From positions 1 through 64,000 of the forward strand of contig NZ_WUUL01000008.1 of NCBI RefSeq assembly GCF_009831235.1: a DNA stretch of 64,000 nt, written 5' to 3'. Below the pieces are notes generated by a model, which saw only the letters and a list, made by a program, of their open reading frames with translations, did no database searches and had not been told where the DNA came from. A program made the position numbers and the translations under genes. The stretch is from Shimazuella alba (lineage in GTDB: Bacteria; Bacillota; Bacilli; Thermoactinomycetales; Thermoactinomycetaceae). Below are positions 19,783 through 28,110 of this stretch, piece after piece (the first letter of the stretch is position 1; the number at the start of each line of letters is the position of its first letter).

Positions 19783-20550
19783 ATGCTTTTTGAAACACAT
19801 ACCCATCTCAATGACGAACAGTTTGATGAAGATCGAGAGCAAGTGATCAATCGAGCAAGAGATGCAGGGATTTCTTACATTTTAAACATTGGATACAACC
19901 GTAAAACAATCCCAAGTTCTATTCAATTAGCTCAAACATACCCCTTTTTCTATACTTCTGTAGGATGGCATCCCCAAGATGCCATTTCTTGTACGGAAGA
20001 AGACTTGGTCTGGCTTCGATCTTTGACCTCACATGAAAAAGTGGTAGCTATTGGAGAGATAGGCTTGGATTATTATTGGGATACTTCCCCAAAAGATATC
20101 CAGCATGAAGTTTTTCGTCAGCAAATTCGGTTAGCAAGAGAAGTGAATCTCCCTATTATCATTCATAATCGCGATGCAGATGCAGATGTGATGAGCATTT
20201 TAAAAGAAGAGCGAGCAGAAGAAGTTGGTGGTGTGATGCACTGCTTTTCTGGTGATATCTCCCTAATGGAAGAATGCATCTCGATTAATTTTTCGATAGG
20301 GTTAGGTGGTCCAGTAACCTTTAAAAATAGACGAGTGCTGAAAGAAGTGGCAACCACTGTTCCATTAAATCGTCTATTATTAGAAACAGATTCTCCTTAC
20401 CTAGCTCCACATCCTTATCGTGGAAAGAGAAATGAAACAGCTTATGTACGACTTGTCGCAGAAGAAATTGCAAAACTTCGTGAGATAACCGTAGAGGAAC
20501 TTGCCCGAGCAACCACCAAAAATGCAAAAAAATTGTTTAAAATTATATAG
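19783..20550 (+). CDS. tatD: TatD-family metal-dependent DNase
   Basis: A 255-residue TIM-barrel hydrolase. It has FETHTHLND (metal-binding His pair), the conserved Glu in AIGEIGLDYYW, HNRD, MHCFSG and LLETDSPYL (late Asp). TatD enzymes are Mg-dependent 3'-5' exonucleases implicated in DNA repair and turnover. This corresponds to yabD, directly upstream of rnmV; the yabE (rpfB-like) gene usually between them is absent. Confidence 0.93.
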   Translation: MLFETHTHLNDEQFDEDREQVINRARDAGISYILNIGYNRKTIPSSIQLAQTYPFFYTSVGWHPQDAISCTEEDLVWLRSLTSHEKVVAIGEIGLDYYWDTSPKDIQHEVFRQQIRLAREVNLPIIIHNRDADADVMSILKEERAEEVGGVMHCFSGDISLMEECISINFSIGLGGPVTFKNRRVLKEVATTVPLNRLLLETDSPYLAPHPYRGKRNETAYVRLVAEEIAKLREITVEELARATTKNAKKLFKII

Positions 20551-20564
20551 ATAGGGTAAAGATT

Positions 20565-21122
20565 ATGCGGAAGGTCAAAGAAATTATTGTTGTAGAAGGA
20601 AAAAATGATACCCTTGCCATTAAGCGTGCCGTAGATGCAGATACAGTGGAGACAAGAGGTTCAGCACTTCCAAGTTATGTGTTGGACGAGCTTCGTCGAG
20701 CACAAGCAGTAAGAGGTGTGATTGTTTTTACGGATCCAGATTATGCAGGGGAGCGAATCAGGCGTATCATTTCCCAGGAAATACCGGATGTAAAACACGC
20801 ATTTATTGAGAAAGAATTAGCATTTGAAAAGAAAAAAATAGGTGTAGAGCATGCACATCCGTCTGATATTATTGCAGCATTAAAAAATGTTCGCACATTA
20901 ATTGAGGAAGAAGAGTCGTGGCTAACATGGAAAGAGTATCTCACCTTGGAGTTGGTTGGTTATCCTCATTCCAAGCAGCTGCGGGAACGATTAGCGAAGG
21001 AATTGGCGATTGGTTATGCCAATGCAAAGCAATTTTTCCACAGGTTGCAAACTTTACGGATAAGTAGGGAAGAATGTGAACGTGCACTCCTGAACATTAG
21101 AGGAGATAAAGATAGGTTATGA
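20565..21122 (+). CDS. rnmV: Ribonuclease M5
   Basis: A 185-residue TOPRIM-domain nuclease that matures 5S rRNA. IIVVEGKNDTLAIKRAV holds the TOPRIM Glu, and FTDPDYAGERIRR the DxD. The C-terminal part (about 110-185) matches the M5 RNA-binding region. It starts 14 bases after tatD, and its last four bases overlap the rsmA start (ATGA), so tatD-rnmV-rsmA is one operon as in Bacillus. Confidence 0.94.
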   Translation: MRKVKEIIVVEGKNDTLAIKRAVDADTVETRGSALPSYVLDELRRAQAVRGVIVFTDPDYAGERIRRIISQEIPDVKHAFIEKELAFEKKKIGVEHAHPSDIIAALKNVRTLIEEEESWLTWKEYLTLELVGYPHSKQLRERLAKELAIGYANAKQFFHRLQTLRISREECERALLNIRGDKDRL

Positions 21123-21997
21123 GTTTTGGTATTTCAGCAAAAACACGGAAACTTCTAAAACAGCATAATATAGTACTAAAGAAGAGTTTAGGTCAAAACT
21201 TTCTAACGGATGCCCATATGTTGCAACGAATTATCGAAGCTGCTGATTTAAGTGACCAATCAGGAGTAATCGAAATTGGACCTGGCCTTGGTGCTTTGAC
21301 AGAAGGGCTTGCACAAAGATCTCAAAAAGTGGTAGCGATCGAATTAGATAATCGCCTCATACCTGTTTTGGAACAGCTTTTTATTGGTCAATCCAATGTC
21401 GAAATGGTACATGCTGATGCATTAAAATTAGATTTTGCACAGCTGATCTCGGATAAATTCCAATCCTGTTCAGAAGTGCATGTAGTTGCAAACTTGCCCT
21501 ACTATGTCACTTCTCCTATCTTGGTAAAGCTTTTGGAATCAGGATTATCGTTGTCTAGTATTGTTGTGATGATTCAGAAAGAAGTTGCGGAGCGGATTTT
21601 AGCTCGTCCTGGTACAAAAGCATATGGCTCGCTTAGTGTTTTTGCGCAATATTTTAGTGAACCTACCAAAGTGGTACAAGTTCCAAGCCATGTGTTTGTT
21701 CCGCGTCCGCAAGTTGACTCGATGGTTATTAAATTAGCTATTCGACATAAACCGCCAGTCCCAGTTGAAGATGAATCTTTCTTCTTCCAAGTAGTGCGAG
21801 CATCGTTTGCAAAAAGGCGAAAGACATTGCTTAATTCTTTAAGTAGTTCATTACCTTTTCCAATGGAAAAAAAGCGATTGGAAGAGTTAATCCTCTATAT
21901 AGGCTTAGATCCTAGCTCACGAGGTGAAATGTTGTCGATCGACTCGTTTGCCCAGCTATCCAATGTTTTATTACAGGAAAGAGAGACTGCTAACTAA
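21119..21997 (+). CDS. rsmA: 16S rRNA dimethyladenosine transferase (KsgA)
   Basis: A 292-residue SAM-dependent enzyme that dimethylates A1518 and A1519 of 16S rRNA. KSLGQNFLTDAHM is followed by the SAM motif EIGPGLGALTEGL, and the catalytic NLPYYVTSPIL motif is intact. Loss gives kasugamycin resistance in related bacteria. The start overlaps the end of rnmV by four bases. Confidence 0.95.
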   Translation: MSFGISAKTRKLLKQHNIVLKKSLGQNFLTDAHMLQRIIEAADLSDQSGVIEIGPGLGALTEGLAQRSQKVVAIELDNRLIPVLEQLFIGQSNVEMVHADALKLDFAQLISDKFQSCSEVHVVANLPYYVTSPILVKLLESGLSLSSIVVMIQKEVAERILARPGTKAYGSLSVFAQYFSEPTKVVQVPSHVFVPRPQVDSMVIKLAIRHKPPVPVEDESFFFQVVRASFAKRRKTLLNSLSSSLPFPMEKKRLEELILYIGLDPSSRGEMLSIDSFAQLSNVLLQERETAN

Positions 21998-22073
21998 CAA
22001 GCAAAGAAAACCGACTTTATTTATTTGTTGTCATGACTGCTTTTCTCCATGCAAAAACAACTTGGAGGGTGAT

Positions 22074-22550
22074 ATGATGGTATTTTTTCATCCACGTAAA
22101 GGGAAGTACAGTATGGACATGATGATTCGAGAGATCAAGGATTACTTGGAAGCAGATCGCAATAGAGACTACAAAATAATGATTGGTACGGATTCACAAA
22201 CGAGAACGCGTGAAACATTGTTTGTTACAGCTATTATTATCCAACGTATTGGTAAAGGTGCCCTATTTTTCTATACTCGAAAATCCCACCCGGCAATGAA
22301 AGATCTACGCTATCGAATCTATCGTGAGACCGAGTATAGTCTGCATTGCGTGGACATGCTGAAAGAAAGTGGATTTTTTCGTTTAGCTGAAAATATCCCC
22401 ATGGAAATTCACCTGGATGTAGGTCAGCGTGGTGAAACCAGAAAAGTAATCCAAGAAGTGGTAGGTTGGGTTACCGCAGTAGGTTATGAAGCAAAAATCA
22501 AACCTGAATCTGTAGCGGCTAGCGCGGTAGCGGATCGGTTTACAAAATAA
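22074..22550 (+). CDS. YkuK-like RNase H-fold protein (DUF458)
   Basis: A 158-residue protein resembling YkuK of B. subtilis. The segment IMIGTDSQTRTRE carries the first acidic residue of an RNase H-like fold, and HLDVGQRGETRKVI the second. The family is conserved in spore formers but has no settled function. TTGGAGGGTG precedes the ATG at 22074; an ORF extension overlapping rsmA lacks a ribosome site. It occupies the position where B. subtilis has the sporulation protease gene yabG, which is absent here. Confidence 0.75.
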   Translation: MMVFFHPRKGKYSMDMMIREIKDYLEADRNRDYKIMIGTDSQTRTRETLFVTAIIIQRIGKGALFFYTRKSHPAMKDLRYRIYRETEYSLHCVDMLKESGFFRLAENIPMEIHLDVGQRGETRKVIQEVVGWVTAVGYEAKIKPESVAASAVADRFTK

Positions 22551-22557
22551 AAATTGA

Positions 22558-22587
22558 TTGACAAATCCTTTGTACCATTGCTATAAT
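22558..22587 (+). promoter_or_regulatory. SigA promoter of veg
   Basis: TTGACA (22558-22563) and TATAAT (22582-22587) are both perfect consensus hexamers, 18 bases apart. The B. subtilis veg promoter is likewise one of the strongest vegetative promoters. Confidence 0.9.
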
Positions 22588-22655
22588 ACTACATTTGACA
22601 TTTCATCATAGATGGTATATAATCTTCTATGAGTGAAGTGAGGTGGTCGTAGACA

Positions 22656-22937
22656 ATGGGCAAAAACGCACTATCAGAAATCAAACTAAAGTTAGATGGC
22701 TATATCGGACAGAAAATCCACCTAAAGGCCAACAGCGGACGCCGCAAGACCATTGAACGGACAGGTATCTTAGAAGAGACATACCCTTCTGTCTTTATTG
22801 TGAAACTGGATGAGGATCAGCATTCATTTAAACGTGTTTCCTACAGTTATGCAGATATTTTGACGGAGTCGGTAGAACTCACCGTTTTTCAACCCGATAA
22901 TGAGCAGGTACAAGTAAAATACATCAAGGCAACATAA
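22656..22937 (+). CDS. veg: Veg protein
   Basis: A 93-residue homologue of Veg. It contains [19 protein letters not shown] followed by [17 protein letters not shown] and a [18 protein letters not shown] segment, all typical of the family. Veg is an SH3-like small protein, strongly expressed during growth and reported to influence biofilm genes. It is preceded by a consensus promoter and followed by a terminator, so it is monocistronic. Confidence 0.95.
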   Translation: MGKNALSEIKLKLDGYIGQKIHLKANSGRRKTIERTGILEETYPSVFIVKLDEDQHSFKRVSYSYADILTESVELTVFQPDNEQVQVKYIKAT

Positions 22938-22941
22938 ACGA

Positions 22942-22972
22942 GGAGATCCTTAGGGATGTCCTTTTTCTTTTG
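22942..22972 (+). terminator. Terminator after veg
   Basis: GGAGATCC (22942-22949) pairs with GGATGTCC (22954-22961) with one internal mismatch, followed by TTTTTCTTTTG. Confidence 0.7.
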
Positions 22973-23056
22973 TTCTCATAGCGGGGTAGGTAGTGTATCA
23001 TAAATTTAATTCTACATAATTTGAACTTATTGTCTCACTAACGAAAGGTGAGTGTT

Positions 23057-23248
23057 ATGAACGGTCTGTTTAACCTTATAGATAAACTAGAGAAATATTG
23101 GAAATTGATTTTAGGAGTTTTCTTTACTGTAGTTTTTTTCATAGGGGCTGTCCTTAGCTATCGGAATGAGGAATATTTCCTTGCGATGAGCTCGTTAGCT
23201 TTAGCATTTTTGATGTTTTTTGTTACCAGATACAACAAAAAAAATTAG
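23057..23248 (+). CDS. Small membrane protein, unknown function
   Basis: A 63-residue protein with two predicted membrane segments (about LILGVFFTVVFFIGAVLSY and FLAMSSLALAFLMFFVT) and charged ends. AAAGGTGA lies five bases before the ATG at 23057; the GTG at 23048 overlaps that ribosome site. I do not recognise a family. It lies between veg and sspF, so expression during sporulation is possible but not shown. Confidence 0.55.
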   Translation: MNGLFNLIDKLEKYWKLILGVFFTVVFFIGAVLSYRNEEYFLAMSSLALAFLMFFVTRYNKKN

Positions 23249-23608
23249 ATTCCATTGGTGTTTTTGAAAGAGTTATAATAATTTAGGATAGTTCTTTTGT
23301 TGATCTTGAAACGATTAGAAAATGATTACAGTGAGAGAATTTGTCTCTGGATTGACAGAGTTTCGTGATTCCTTCGATGAAAAGCAAGTTTTTGGGGAGT
23401 ACTTGATATTCGAAAGAACCTGCTAACAGGGGCTAGCGGATTCAATCTCTATGAGCGCTGCTCGATCTGCTGGGAGCTATAAGGAGAAACTCGTACTCTG
23501 GAAACTGGCATGCCGAAACCTCTGATCAGTCTTCAAACAGAGATGCATTGGTTGCTATGTTTTCCTAAGGTTGTGGGTTGGGGTTCCTAAACCCGTCCAT
23601 AATACTAA
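23249..23608. other. Unexplained 360-base gap before sspF
   Basis: No gene, terminator or known RNA is recognisable. Its central part is richer in GC than the flanks and contains broken reading frames (for example ITVREFVSGLTEFRDS, then a stop). It may be a worn-out gene or an unrecognised RNA. Confidence 0.4.
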
Positions 23609-23635
23609 TAATATATGTCTTACTTAACCATACTA
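23608..23635 (+). promoter_or_regulatory. Candidate SigG-type promoter of sspF
   Basis: CATACTA (23629-23635) fits the SigF/SigG -10 consensus CATNNTA. A weak ATA-containing -35 box lies about 17 bases upstream. Spore protein genes of this type are transcribed by SigG in the forespore. Confidence 0.45.
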
Positions 23636-23670
23636 AACAATACCCTGTATCCTATAGGAGGCGATAGTGT

Positions 23671-23853
23671 ATGGCACGACGTGGAGTTATGTCAGATGCC
23701 TTTAAGGAAGAGTTAGCCAAGGAGCTTGGTTTTTACGATGTGGTACAGCGAGAAGGCTGGGGTGGAATTAAAGCCCGTGATGCTGGGAATATGGTAAAAA
23801 GGGCTATTCAGTTAGCAGAAGAGCAATTGGCGAAACAAAATGCAGGGAAATAA
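23671..23853 (+). CDS. sspF: Alpha/beta-type small acid-soluble spore protein SspF
   Basis: A 60-residue [23 protein letters not shown] and [20 protein letters not shown] are the two DNA-binding blocks of the SspF branch. It lacks the GPR protease consensus of the major SASPs, as SspF does. Such proteins coat spore DNA. TAGGAGGCGA gives a strong ribosome site, and a strong terminator follows. Confidence 0.95.
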   Translation: MARRGVMSDAFKEELAKELGFYDVVQREGWGGIKARDAGNMVKRAIQLAEEQLAKQNAGK

Positions 23854-23854
23854 G

Positions 23855-23889
23855 AAAAAGCTGAGGGATATCCCTTAGCTTTTTCTTTT
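23855..23889 (+). terminator. Terminator after sspF
   Basis: A stem of 13 bp (23855-23867 with 23872-23884, one G-U pair) with a 4-base loop, ending in CTTTTTC. Confidence 0.85.
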
Positions 23890-24047
23890 GAAAAGAAGAA
23901 AAAATATGTATCATGTAACGATGTTTTAGCGAGTTTTCTTTATTGGTACGGATTCCCTCTCGTGGTACAATAGGAAAATAAAACTGGACGGACATGCACC
24001 AGGGGTACCCAAATTTTTTTGGGTTGTTACGAGGAGGAATTATAGTT

Positions 24048-24941
24048 TTGTTTATTTCAGAGAAAGCGCCAGCAAAAATAAATTTAACTTTGGACGCGCT
24101 ATATAAAAGAGCGGATGGTTATCATGAGCTGGAAATGGTGATGACTTCAGTCGATCTAGCTGATCGAATTGATTTACTTTCTATTCCAAGTTCTGCGATC
24201 CTTTTAGAATCAAGCTCTGGGTTAGTGCCACAAGATGAAAAAAATCTGGCATATATGGCTGCTAATTTGCTGCGTAAAAAAATGGGGATAAGACGTGGTG
24301 TAGCAATAAGAATAGATAAGAAAGTGCCCGTTGCTGCTGGACTAGCAGGAGGCAGTAGTGATGCAGCTGCAACGCTTAGAGGTTTAAATCGGCTATGGGG
24401 CTTGGGCTTGAGTCTGCGGGAACTAGCAGAGATTGGTTCTGAGATAGGCTCTGACGTGCCTTACTGTGTTTATGGAAATACTGCCTTAGCCAAAGGTAGA
24501 GGAGAACGTTTACAAGTATTACCTACTCCTCCTGCATGTTGGGTTGTATTAGCAAAGCCAACACAAGGTGTTTCTACTGCTGATGTTTTTGGGGCGTTAA
24601 AAGTAGATAAGGTGAAGAGAAGACCGAAAACAAGTCAGATGATAGATGCTTTGTATCGACAAGATTATGGTGCGATAACCCGTCTGATGGGGAATGTGTT
24701 AGAGCCTATTACGATGCATATGGAGCCCGATGTTCGGAAATTGAAAGAGAAAATGTACCAATTTGGAGCAGATGGTGTATTGATGTCAGGCAGTGGACCA
24801 ACCGTTTTTGCACTTGTAGACCGGGAGTCGAGAGCGAAAAGAATGGTAAACAGCTTAAAAGGATTTTGCCCACAAGTTTTTGCCGTTAGAATGCTGGGAA
24901 ACTTGAACAAAACCAAACAAAATGTTATAGTTCAGGCATGA
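24048..24941 (+). CDS. ispE: 4-diphosphocytidyl-2-C-methyl-D-erythritol kinase
   Basis: A 297-residue GHMP kinase of the MEP isoprenoid pathway, phosphorylating the 2-hydroxyl of [25 protein letters not shown] at the N-terminus, [20 protein letters not shown] for ATP and [12 protein letters not shown] near the C-terminus are family motifs. The TTG at 24048 is chosen because it aligns with relatives and GAGGAGG lies ten bases before it; the frame is open back to 23994. Order ispE-purR-ridA-spoVG is conserved. Confidence 0.93.
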   Translation: MFISEKAPAKINLTLDALYKRADGYHELEMVMTSVDLADRIDLLSIPSSAILLESSSGLVPQDEKNLAYMAANLLRKKMGIRRGVAIRIDKKVPVAAGLAGGSSDAAATLRGLNRLWGLGLSLRELAEIGSEIGSDVPYCVYGNTALAKGRGERLQVLPTPPACWVVLAKPTQGVSTADVFGALKVDKVKRRPKTSQMIDALYRQDYGAITRLMGNVLEPITMHMEPDVRKLKEKMYQFGADGVLMSGSGPTVFALVDRESRAKRMVNSLKGFCPQVFAVRMLGNLNKTKQNVIVQA

Positions 24942-24964
24942 TGTTCGGGTTTTGGGGGATTGTT

Positions 24965-25795
24965 ATGGAAAAATGGAAAAGGAGTGCTCGATTAGTAGAT
25001 ATGACTCATCAACTACTAAACGTGCCCTATCAACTGATTCCGCTTACAGCTTTTGCAAAGCGTTATCATGCAGCGAAATCTTCCATTAGTGAAGACTTGA
25101 CGATTATTCAAGAAGTATTACATGCAGAGCAAAGCGGACAGTTAGAAACGATGGCTGGGGCCTCTGGTGGCGTTCGATATATGCCTGGAATAGGTGTTGT
25201 GGAAACAAAAGAAGTTCTCGAAAGATTATGTAAACGTCTAACTGACCCAGAGCGGATACTTCCAGGTGGGTTTTTGTTTATGTCAGACTTGCTCGGAGAT
25301 CCAGTATTGCTTCATTCGCTTGGCAGAATTTGGGCTAAAATATTTAGCCATAGTAAAATCGATGTGATTGTAACAGTAGAAACAAAAGGGATCCCGTTGG
25401 CATATGCAGCTGCTTTTCATTTGCGGAAACCAGTTGTGATTGTTCGGTATGATACGACCGTAACAGAAGGTTCGGTTGTAACTGTGAATACGGTGTCTGG
25501 CTCTAGCGGAAGAATGAAGCAGCTTTCTCTAGCTCGTCGAAGTCTAGCAAAAGGTTCTCGTGTACTTGTCATAGATGATTATATGAAAGCTGGAGGAACT
25601 GCTCGTGGAATGATTGAATTATTACGAGAATTTGAAGCAGAAGTAGTAGGCGTTGGTGTTATGGTGGATTCGATAGTGCCTGAAAAATTAGTAGATAATT
25701 ATGTATCTCTGACAACAGTGACAGAGGTGGATGAAAAAGAGAAACGGATTCATACAACGATTGGAAATTTATTTGATCAAGGAGCGTATTCATAA
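24965..25795 (+). CDS. purR: Purine operon repressor PurR
   Basis: A 276-residue regulator with an N-terminal winged helix ([20 protein letters not shown]...[11 protein letters not shown]) and a phosphoribosyltransferase-like domain. Its PRPP loop reads [20 protein letters not shown]. It represses purine synthesis genes and is released by PRPP. A G-rich site precedes ATG 24965. Its stop codon shares a base with the ridA start. Confidence 0.94.
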   Translation: MEKWKRSARLVDMTHQLLNVPYQLIPLTAFAKRYHAAKSSISEDLTIIQEVLHAEQSGQLETMAGASGGVRYMPGIGVVETKEVLERLCKRLTDPERILPGGFLFMSDLLGDPVLLHSLGRIWAKIFSHSKIDVIVTVETKGIPLAYAAAFHLRKPVVIVRYDTTVTEGSVVTVNTVSGSSGRMKQLSLARRSLAKGSRVLVIDDYMKAGGTARGMIELLREFEAEVVGVGVMVDSIVPEKLVDNYVSLTTVTEVDEKEKRIHTTIGNLFDQGAYS

Positions 25796-26169
25796 TGAAG
25801 ATTATTCAAACTGATCAAGCGCCACGAGCGATCGGTCCATATTCTCAGGCTGTTCAAGTTGGAAACTTTCTCTTTGCTTCTGGACAAATCCCACTTACGC
25901 CTGAAGGTGATCTGGTAACAGGGAGTATTCAAGAACAGACTCACCAAGTTTTGAAAAATATTACTGCATTGCTGGCAGAAGTAGATGCAAAACTTGAAAA
26001 TATTGTAAAGACAACACTTTTTATTAAAAACATGGATGATTTTGTAGCGATAAATGAGGTGTACAGTCAATATTTTGACGTGCATAAACCAGCTCGTTCT
26101 ACGGTCGAAGTGGCTCGTCTGCCCAAAGATGTAGGTATCGAAATCGAGGTTATCGCAAATCTTTCCTGA
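25795..26169 (+). CDS. ridA: Reactive intermediate deaminase RidA (YabJ)
   Basis: A 124-residue Rid-family trimer-forming protein. It hydrolyses reactive enamines/imines from PLP enzymes. [18 protein letters not shown], the conserved Arg in [13 protein letters not shown] and the C-terminal EIEVIA segment are present. YabJ also supports PurR-dependent repression in B. subtilis, fitting the one-base overlap with purR. Confidence 0.94.
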   Translation: MKIIQTDQAPRAIGPYSQAVQVGNFLFASGQIPLTPEGDLVTGSIQEQTHQVLKNITALLAEVDAKLENIVKTTLFIKNMDDFVAINEVYSQYFDVHKPARSTVEVARLPKDVGIEIEVIANLS

Positions 26170-26197
26170 TGGAATTAATTTTTTTGCCATAATTGGA

Positions 26198-26225
26198 AGG
26201 AAATTCAAGTGTTCCCGCGAATACT
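26198..26225 (+). promoter_or_regulatory. SigH-type promoter of spoVG
   Basis: AGGAAATT (26198-26205) and GCGAATACT (26217-26225) match the SigH boxes (RNAGGAWWW and RNNGAAT) with the usual short spacing. B. subtilis spoVG is a classical SigH promoter. Confidence 0.7.
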
Positions 26226-26263
26226 AAGATTAAAGTCATCTTGGTAATAGGTGGTGCATTTGG

Positions 26264-26557
26264 ATGGAAATAACAGATGTAAGATTACGTAAGGTAAATC
26301 GTGAAGGACGTATGCGTGCTATCGCGTCCATCACGATCGATAGTGAGTTTGTGATTCATGATATTCGTGTCATTGATGGAAATAATGGTATGTTTGTCGC
26401 AATGCCAAGTAAGCGTACTCCTGATGGTGAGTTCCGTGATATTGCACATCCGATCTCTCCACTTAGTCGTGAGAAGATCGAATCAGCAGTACTGGAAGAA
26501 TACCGCCGGGCAGATGATATAGAAGAAGATATCATTCCTACGCCAAAAGCATTATAA
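26264..26557 (+). CDS. spoVG: Septation/sporulation regulator SpoVG
   Basis: A 97-residue site-specific nucleic-acid-binding protein. [20 protein letters not shown] and [19 protein letters not shown]-type segments match SpoVG closely. It affects asymmetric septation and, in related species, RNA and capsule regulation. GGTGGTGCATTTGG precedes the ATG. It is preceded by a SigH promoter and followed by a terminator. Confidence 0.96.
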   Translation: MEITDVRLRKVNREGRMRAIASITIDSEFVIHDIRVIDGNNGMFVAMPSKRTPDGEFRDIAHPISPLSREKIESAVLEEYRRADDIEEDIIPTPKAL

Positions 26558-26560
26558 GGA

Positions 26561-26605
26561 AAAACTCCCTTTCTAGAACTTGACTAAGAAGGGGAGTTTT
26601 TGTTT
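26561..26605 (+). terminator. Terminator after spoVG
   Basis: AAAACTCCCTTT (26561-26572) pairs with the GAAGGGGAGTTTT segment (26588-26600), followed by TGTTTTT. Confidence 0.8.
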
Positions 26606-26644
26606 TTAAAAAAAGATGATTAAGGTATGGACGGCTAGGATGGG

Positions 26645-26673
26645 CTCCTAGATGGAATTGCTCCATCTAGGAG
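26645..26673 (-). other. Hairpin downstream of small-family pseudogene A
   Basis: CTCCTAGATGG (26645-26655) and CCATCTAGGAG (26663-26673) form a perfect 11-bp stem. The same CTCCTAGAT/ATCTAGGAG word recurs behind the related gene near 27.7 kb. No T-run follows closely on the minus strand. Confidence 0.65.
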
Positions 26674-26679
26674 ATGTAC

Positions 26680-26944
26680 TCACTTCTTTTTGGGTTCAAT
26701 CACCACTTTCACTGAAAACGTGGGAGTGTATCCCAAAGCAAAACGAGCATTAAACCGCTTCCAGTTCCATTTTGTGGATTTCTCTCAGCAATTTGCTTTT
26801 GTCTGTAAACTCGACAATCTTAGGATCGATAGAAACCTTTTGAAGTGATGTATGTTTGATGGATACTCCCCAATTGCGTTCGTAAGTTCCCCAGATAATA
26901 TTCAATTGTTCTTCAAAACGCTTCTTTGAGATAGGCTCTTTCAT
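26680..26944 (-). pseudogene. Small-family member A, C-terminal frameshift
   Basis: Minus-strand gene starting ATG 26944 after TTTGGAG. The open part ends at 26750 (64 residues, core NWGVSIKHTSLQKVSIDPKI then FTDKSKLLRE). A shift of one base near 26765 opens a frame that continues as KRFNARFALGYTPTFSVKVV and IEPKKK before a stop at 26680. That tail matches the tail of member C (PFFVKYKITVEIKLKK), so I read the gene as frameshifted. It could also be a sequencing error. Function unknown. Confidence 0.6.
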
Positions 26945-27102
26945 TCGGACTCCAAATGCTGTTGGGGTAATATACGACAGTAATAAATTATATTTATTTA
27001 TTGATTTTTGTCTTTTGGAAGGTAATGAAATGCCCTCAATCTGTGCATTTATAATTCTATTTAAAAGATTTCTTTTATTATACAGGAAGGTTCCTGTGAT
27101 TT

Positions 27103-27126
27103 ATAACCATTGTGTGCAATGGTTAT
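27103..27126. other. Perfect 10-bp hairpin with tetraloop upstream of member A
   Basis: ATAACCATTG (27103-27112), TGTG, CAATGGTTAT (27117-27126). It lies about 160 bases before the start of member A on the minus strand and about 125 bases beyond the end of member B. It could be an operator or an RNA element in the leader of A. The gap 26945-27251 holds nothing else. Confidence 0.5.
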
Positions 27127-27211
27127 CTGATTGGTTGATTATACTCTACTCTACTCTTTTCTCTGCTGTATCCACAGGGTGTTGAGCAGCTTTAAAACTA
27201 AATACTTTTGG

Positions 27212-27242
27212 CCCCAGCTGATCAATCCATGATCAGCTGGGG
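27212..27242 (-). other. 13-bp perfect hairpin behind member B
   Basis: CCCCAGCTGATCA (27212-27224) and TGATCAGCTGGGG (27230-27242) pair perfectly around a 5-base loop. It lies ten bases past the stop of member B. No T-run follows on the minus strand, so it may protect the mRNA end rather than terminate in the usual way. Confidence 0.65.
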
Positions 27243-27251
27243 GAGGATGGG

Positions 27252-27581
27252 TTATGCGCGATTGACCGTAATGGTAATGTCATAACCATTGGAAATGAAT
27301 GTTTGATAGATAAAGAATGTTTCTAGCTGAGATTTCTGATACTTTTTTAGCAGTTTATCAGGGTCAACAAAATGAACAGAAGGACGTTTCTTTTTTTCTA
27401 CTTTGACACCAATTCGAAGGTTCTGGAAGGTGAAAAATTCCTGATCTTCGATAGAGATTTTTGCGAGTTCACTCACATACTCTGTATCAGTCGGAAAAGC
27501 CTTTTGTTGTTCAAGAACTCCGTATTGGTCTTCCAGTACCCTGTTCAAGGTTGATTTTAGTCGATCCCACCAAGAAGACAT
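27252..27581 (-). CDS. Small-family member B, intact (unknown function)
   Basis: A 109-residue protein starting after TTTTTGGAGGAAAA. The first part (SSWWDRLKSTLNRVLEDQYG) looks helical. The core RIGVKVEKKKRPSVHFVDPD then KLLKKYQKS and the beta-like end YDITITVNRA align with members A, C and D (pattern xGVxI, DP, F/D, LL, then a final beta strand). No signal peptide or membrane segment. I do not recognise a known domain. The hairpin at 27212 follows. The only apparently full-length member with the long N-terminus. Confidence 0.6.
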   Translation of the reverse strand: MSSWWDRLKSTLNRVLEDQYGVLEQQKAFPTDTEYVSELAKISIEDQEFFTFQNLRIGVKVEKKKRPSVHFVDPDKLLKKYQKSQLETFFIYQTFISNGYDITITVNRA

Positions 27582-27649
27582 TTTTCCTCCAAAAAAGGGA
27601 GTTGGACATTATCATTATAACATACTGATTATTATGAATTAAATGACTG

Positions 27650-27693
27650 GAAAAAATCAGACTCCTAGATAAAGGGTCCCTTCATCTAGGAGT
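27650..27693 (-). terminator. Intrinsic terminator of member C
   Basis: On the minus strand, ACTCCTAGAT (27693-27684 region) pairs with ATCTAGGAGT (27670-27661 region), followed by CTGATTTTTTCC. The stem word is shared with the hairpin behind member A. Confidence 0.7.
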
Positions 27694-27703
27694 GTTGTGA
27701 AGT

Positions 27704-27957
27704 TTACTTCTTGAGTTTAATTTCTACTGTAATCTTGTACTTTACAAAGAAAGGCTGTGACATACCACAAATACTTCGGTTATCTAGGCTTTTGTGTCTG
27801 CTTGCAACAGATTTTCCTTCTCTATAAAGTGGAGTTTGGGGTCGTCATATTTCCCTACATCATATCTAGTTTTCTCAATGGATTTTTGTATGATGGAGAC
27901 ACCCCATATATTGCCTTGTTCCTTCCACAAACCTGCGAAGTCTGGCATTTCTGCCAT
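27704..27957 (-). pseudogene. Small-family member C, C-terminal frameshift
   Basis: Minus-strand gene starting ATG 27957 after TTGGAG. The open part (MAEMPDFAGLWKEQGNIWGV then SIIQKSIEKTRYDVGKYDDP and KLHFIEKENLLQ) stops at 27784. In another frame the sequence continues GMSQPFFVKYKITVEIKLKK to a stop at 27704, matching the tail of member A. The frame offset is opposite to that in A, so the breaks are independent. A short 17-codon frame with an AAGGAG site lies upstream (start 28045). Function unknown. Confidence 0.6.
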
Positions 27958-28079
27958 TCTTTTCTCCAATCAACCAAAGTGGTCAACTATCTTATATCCT
28001 CACAAGAATTTTTATTAACAGTTTCAATGTTAGTTTTCTAGACATCAAAGCTCCTTGACGGCTGTATGTGAAGATGAAC

Positions 28080-28099
28080 ACTTTTACTATAGTAAAAGT
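28080..28099. promoter_or_regulatory. Perfect 20-bp palindrome, candidate operator
   Basis: ACTTTTACTATAGTAAAAGT is its own reverse complement. It lies between minus-strand member C and a plus-strand promoter-like sequence at 28111, a place suited to a dimeric regulator acting on both. No regulator gene is adjacent. Confidence 0.5.
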
Positions 28100-28110
28100 A
28101 ATCGGTTCAA

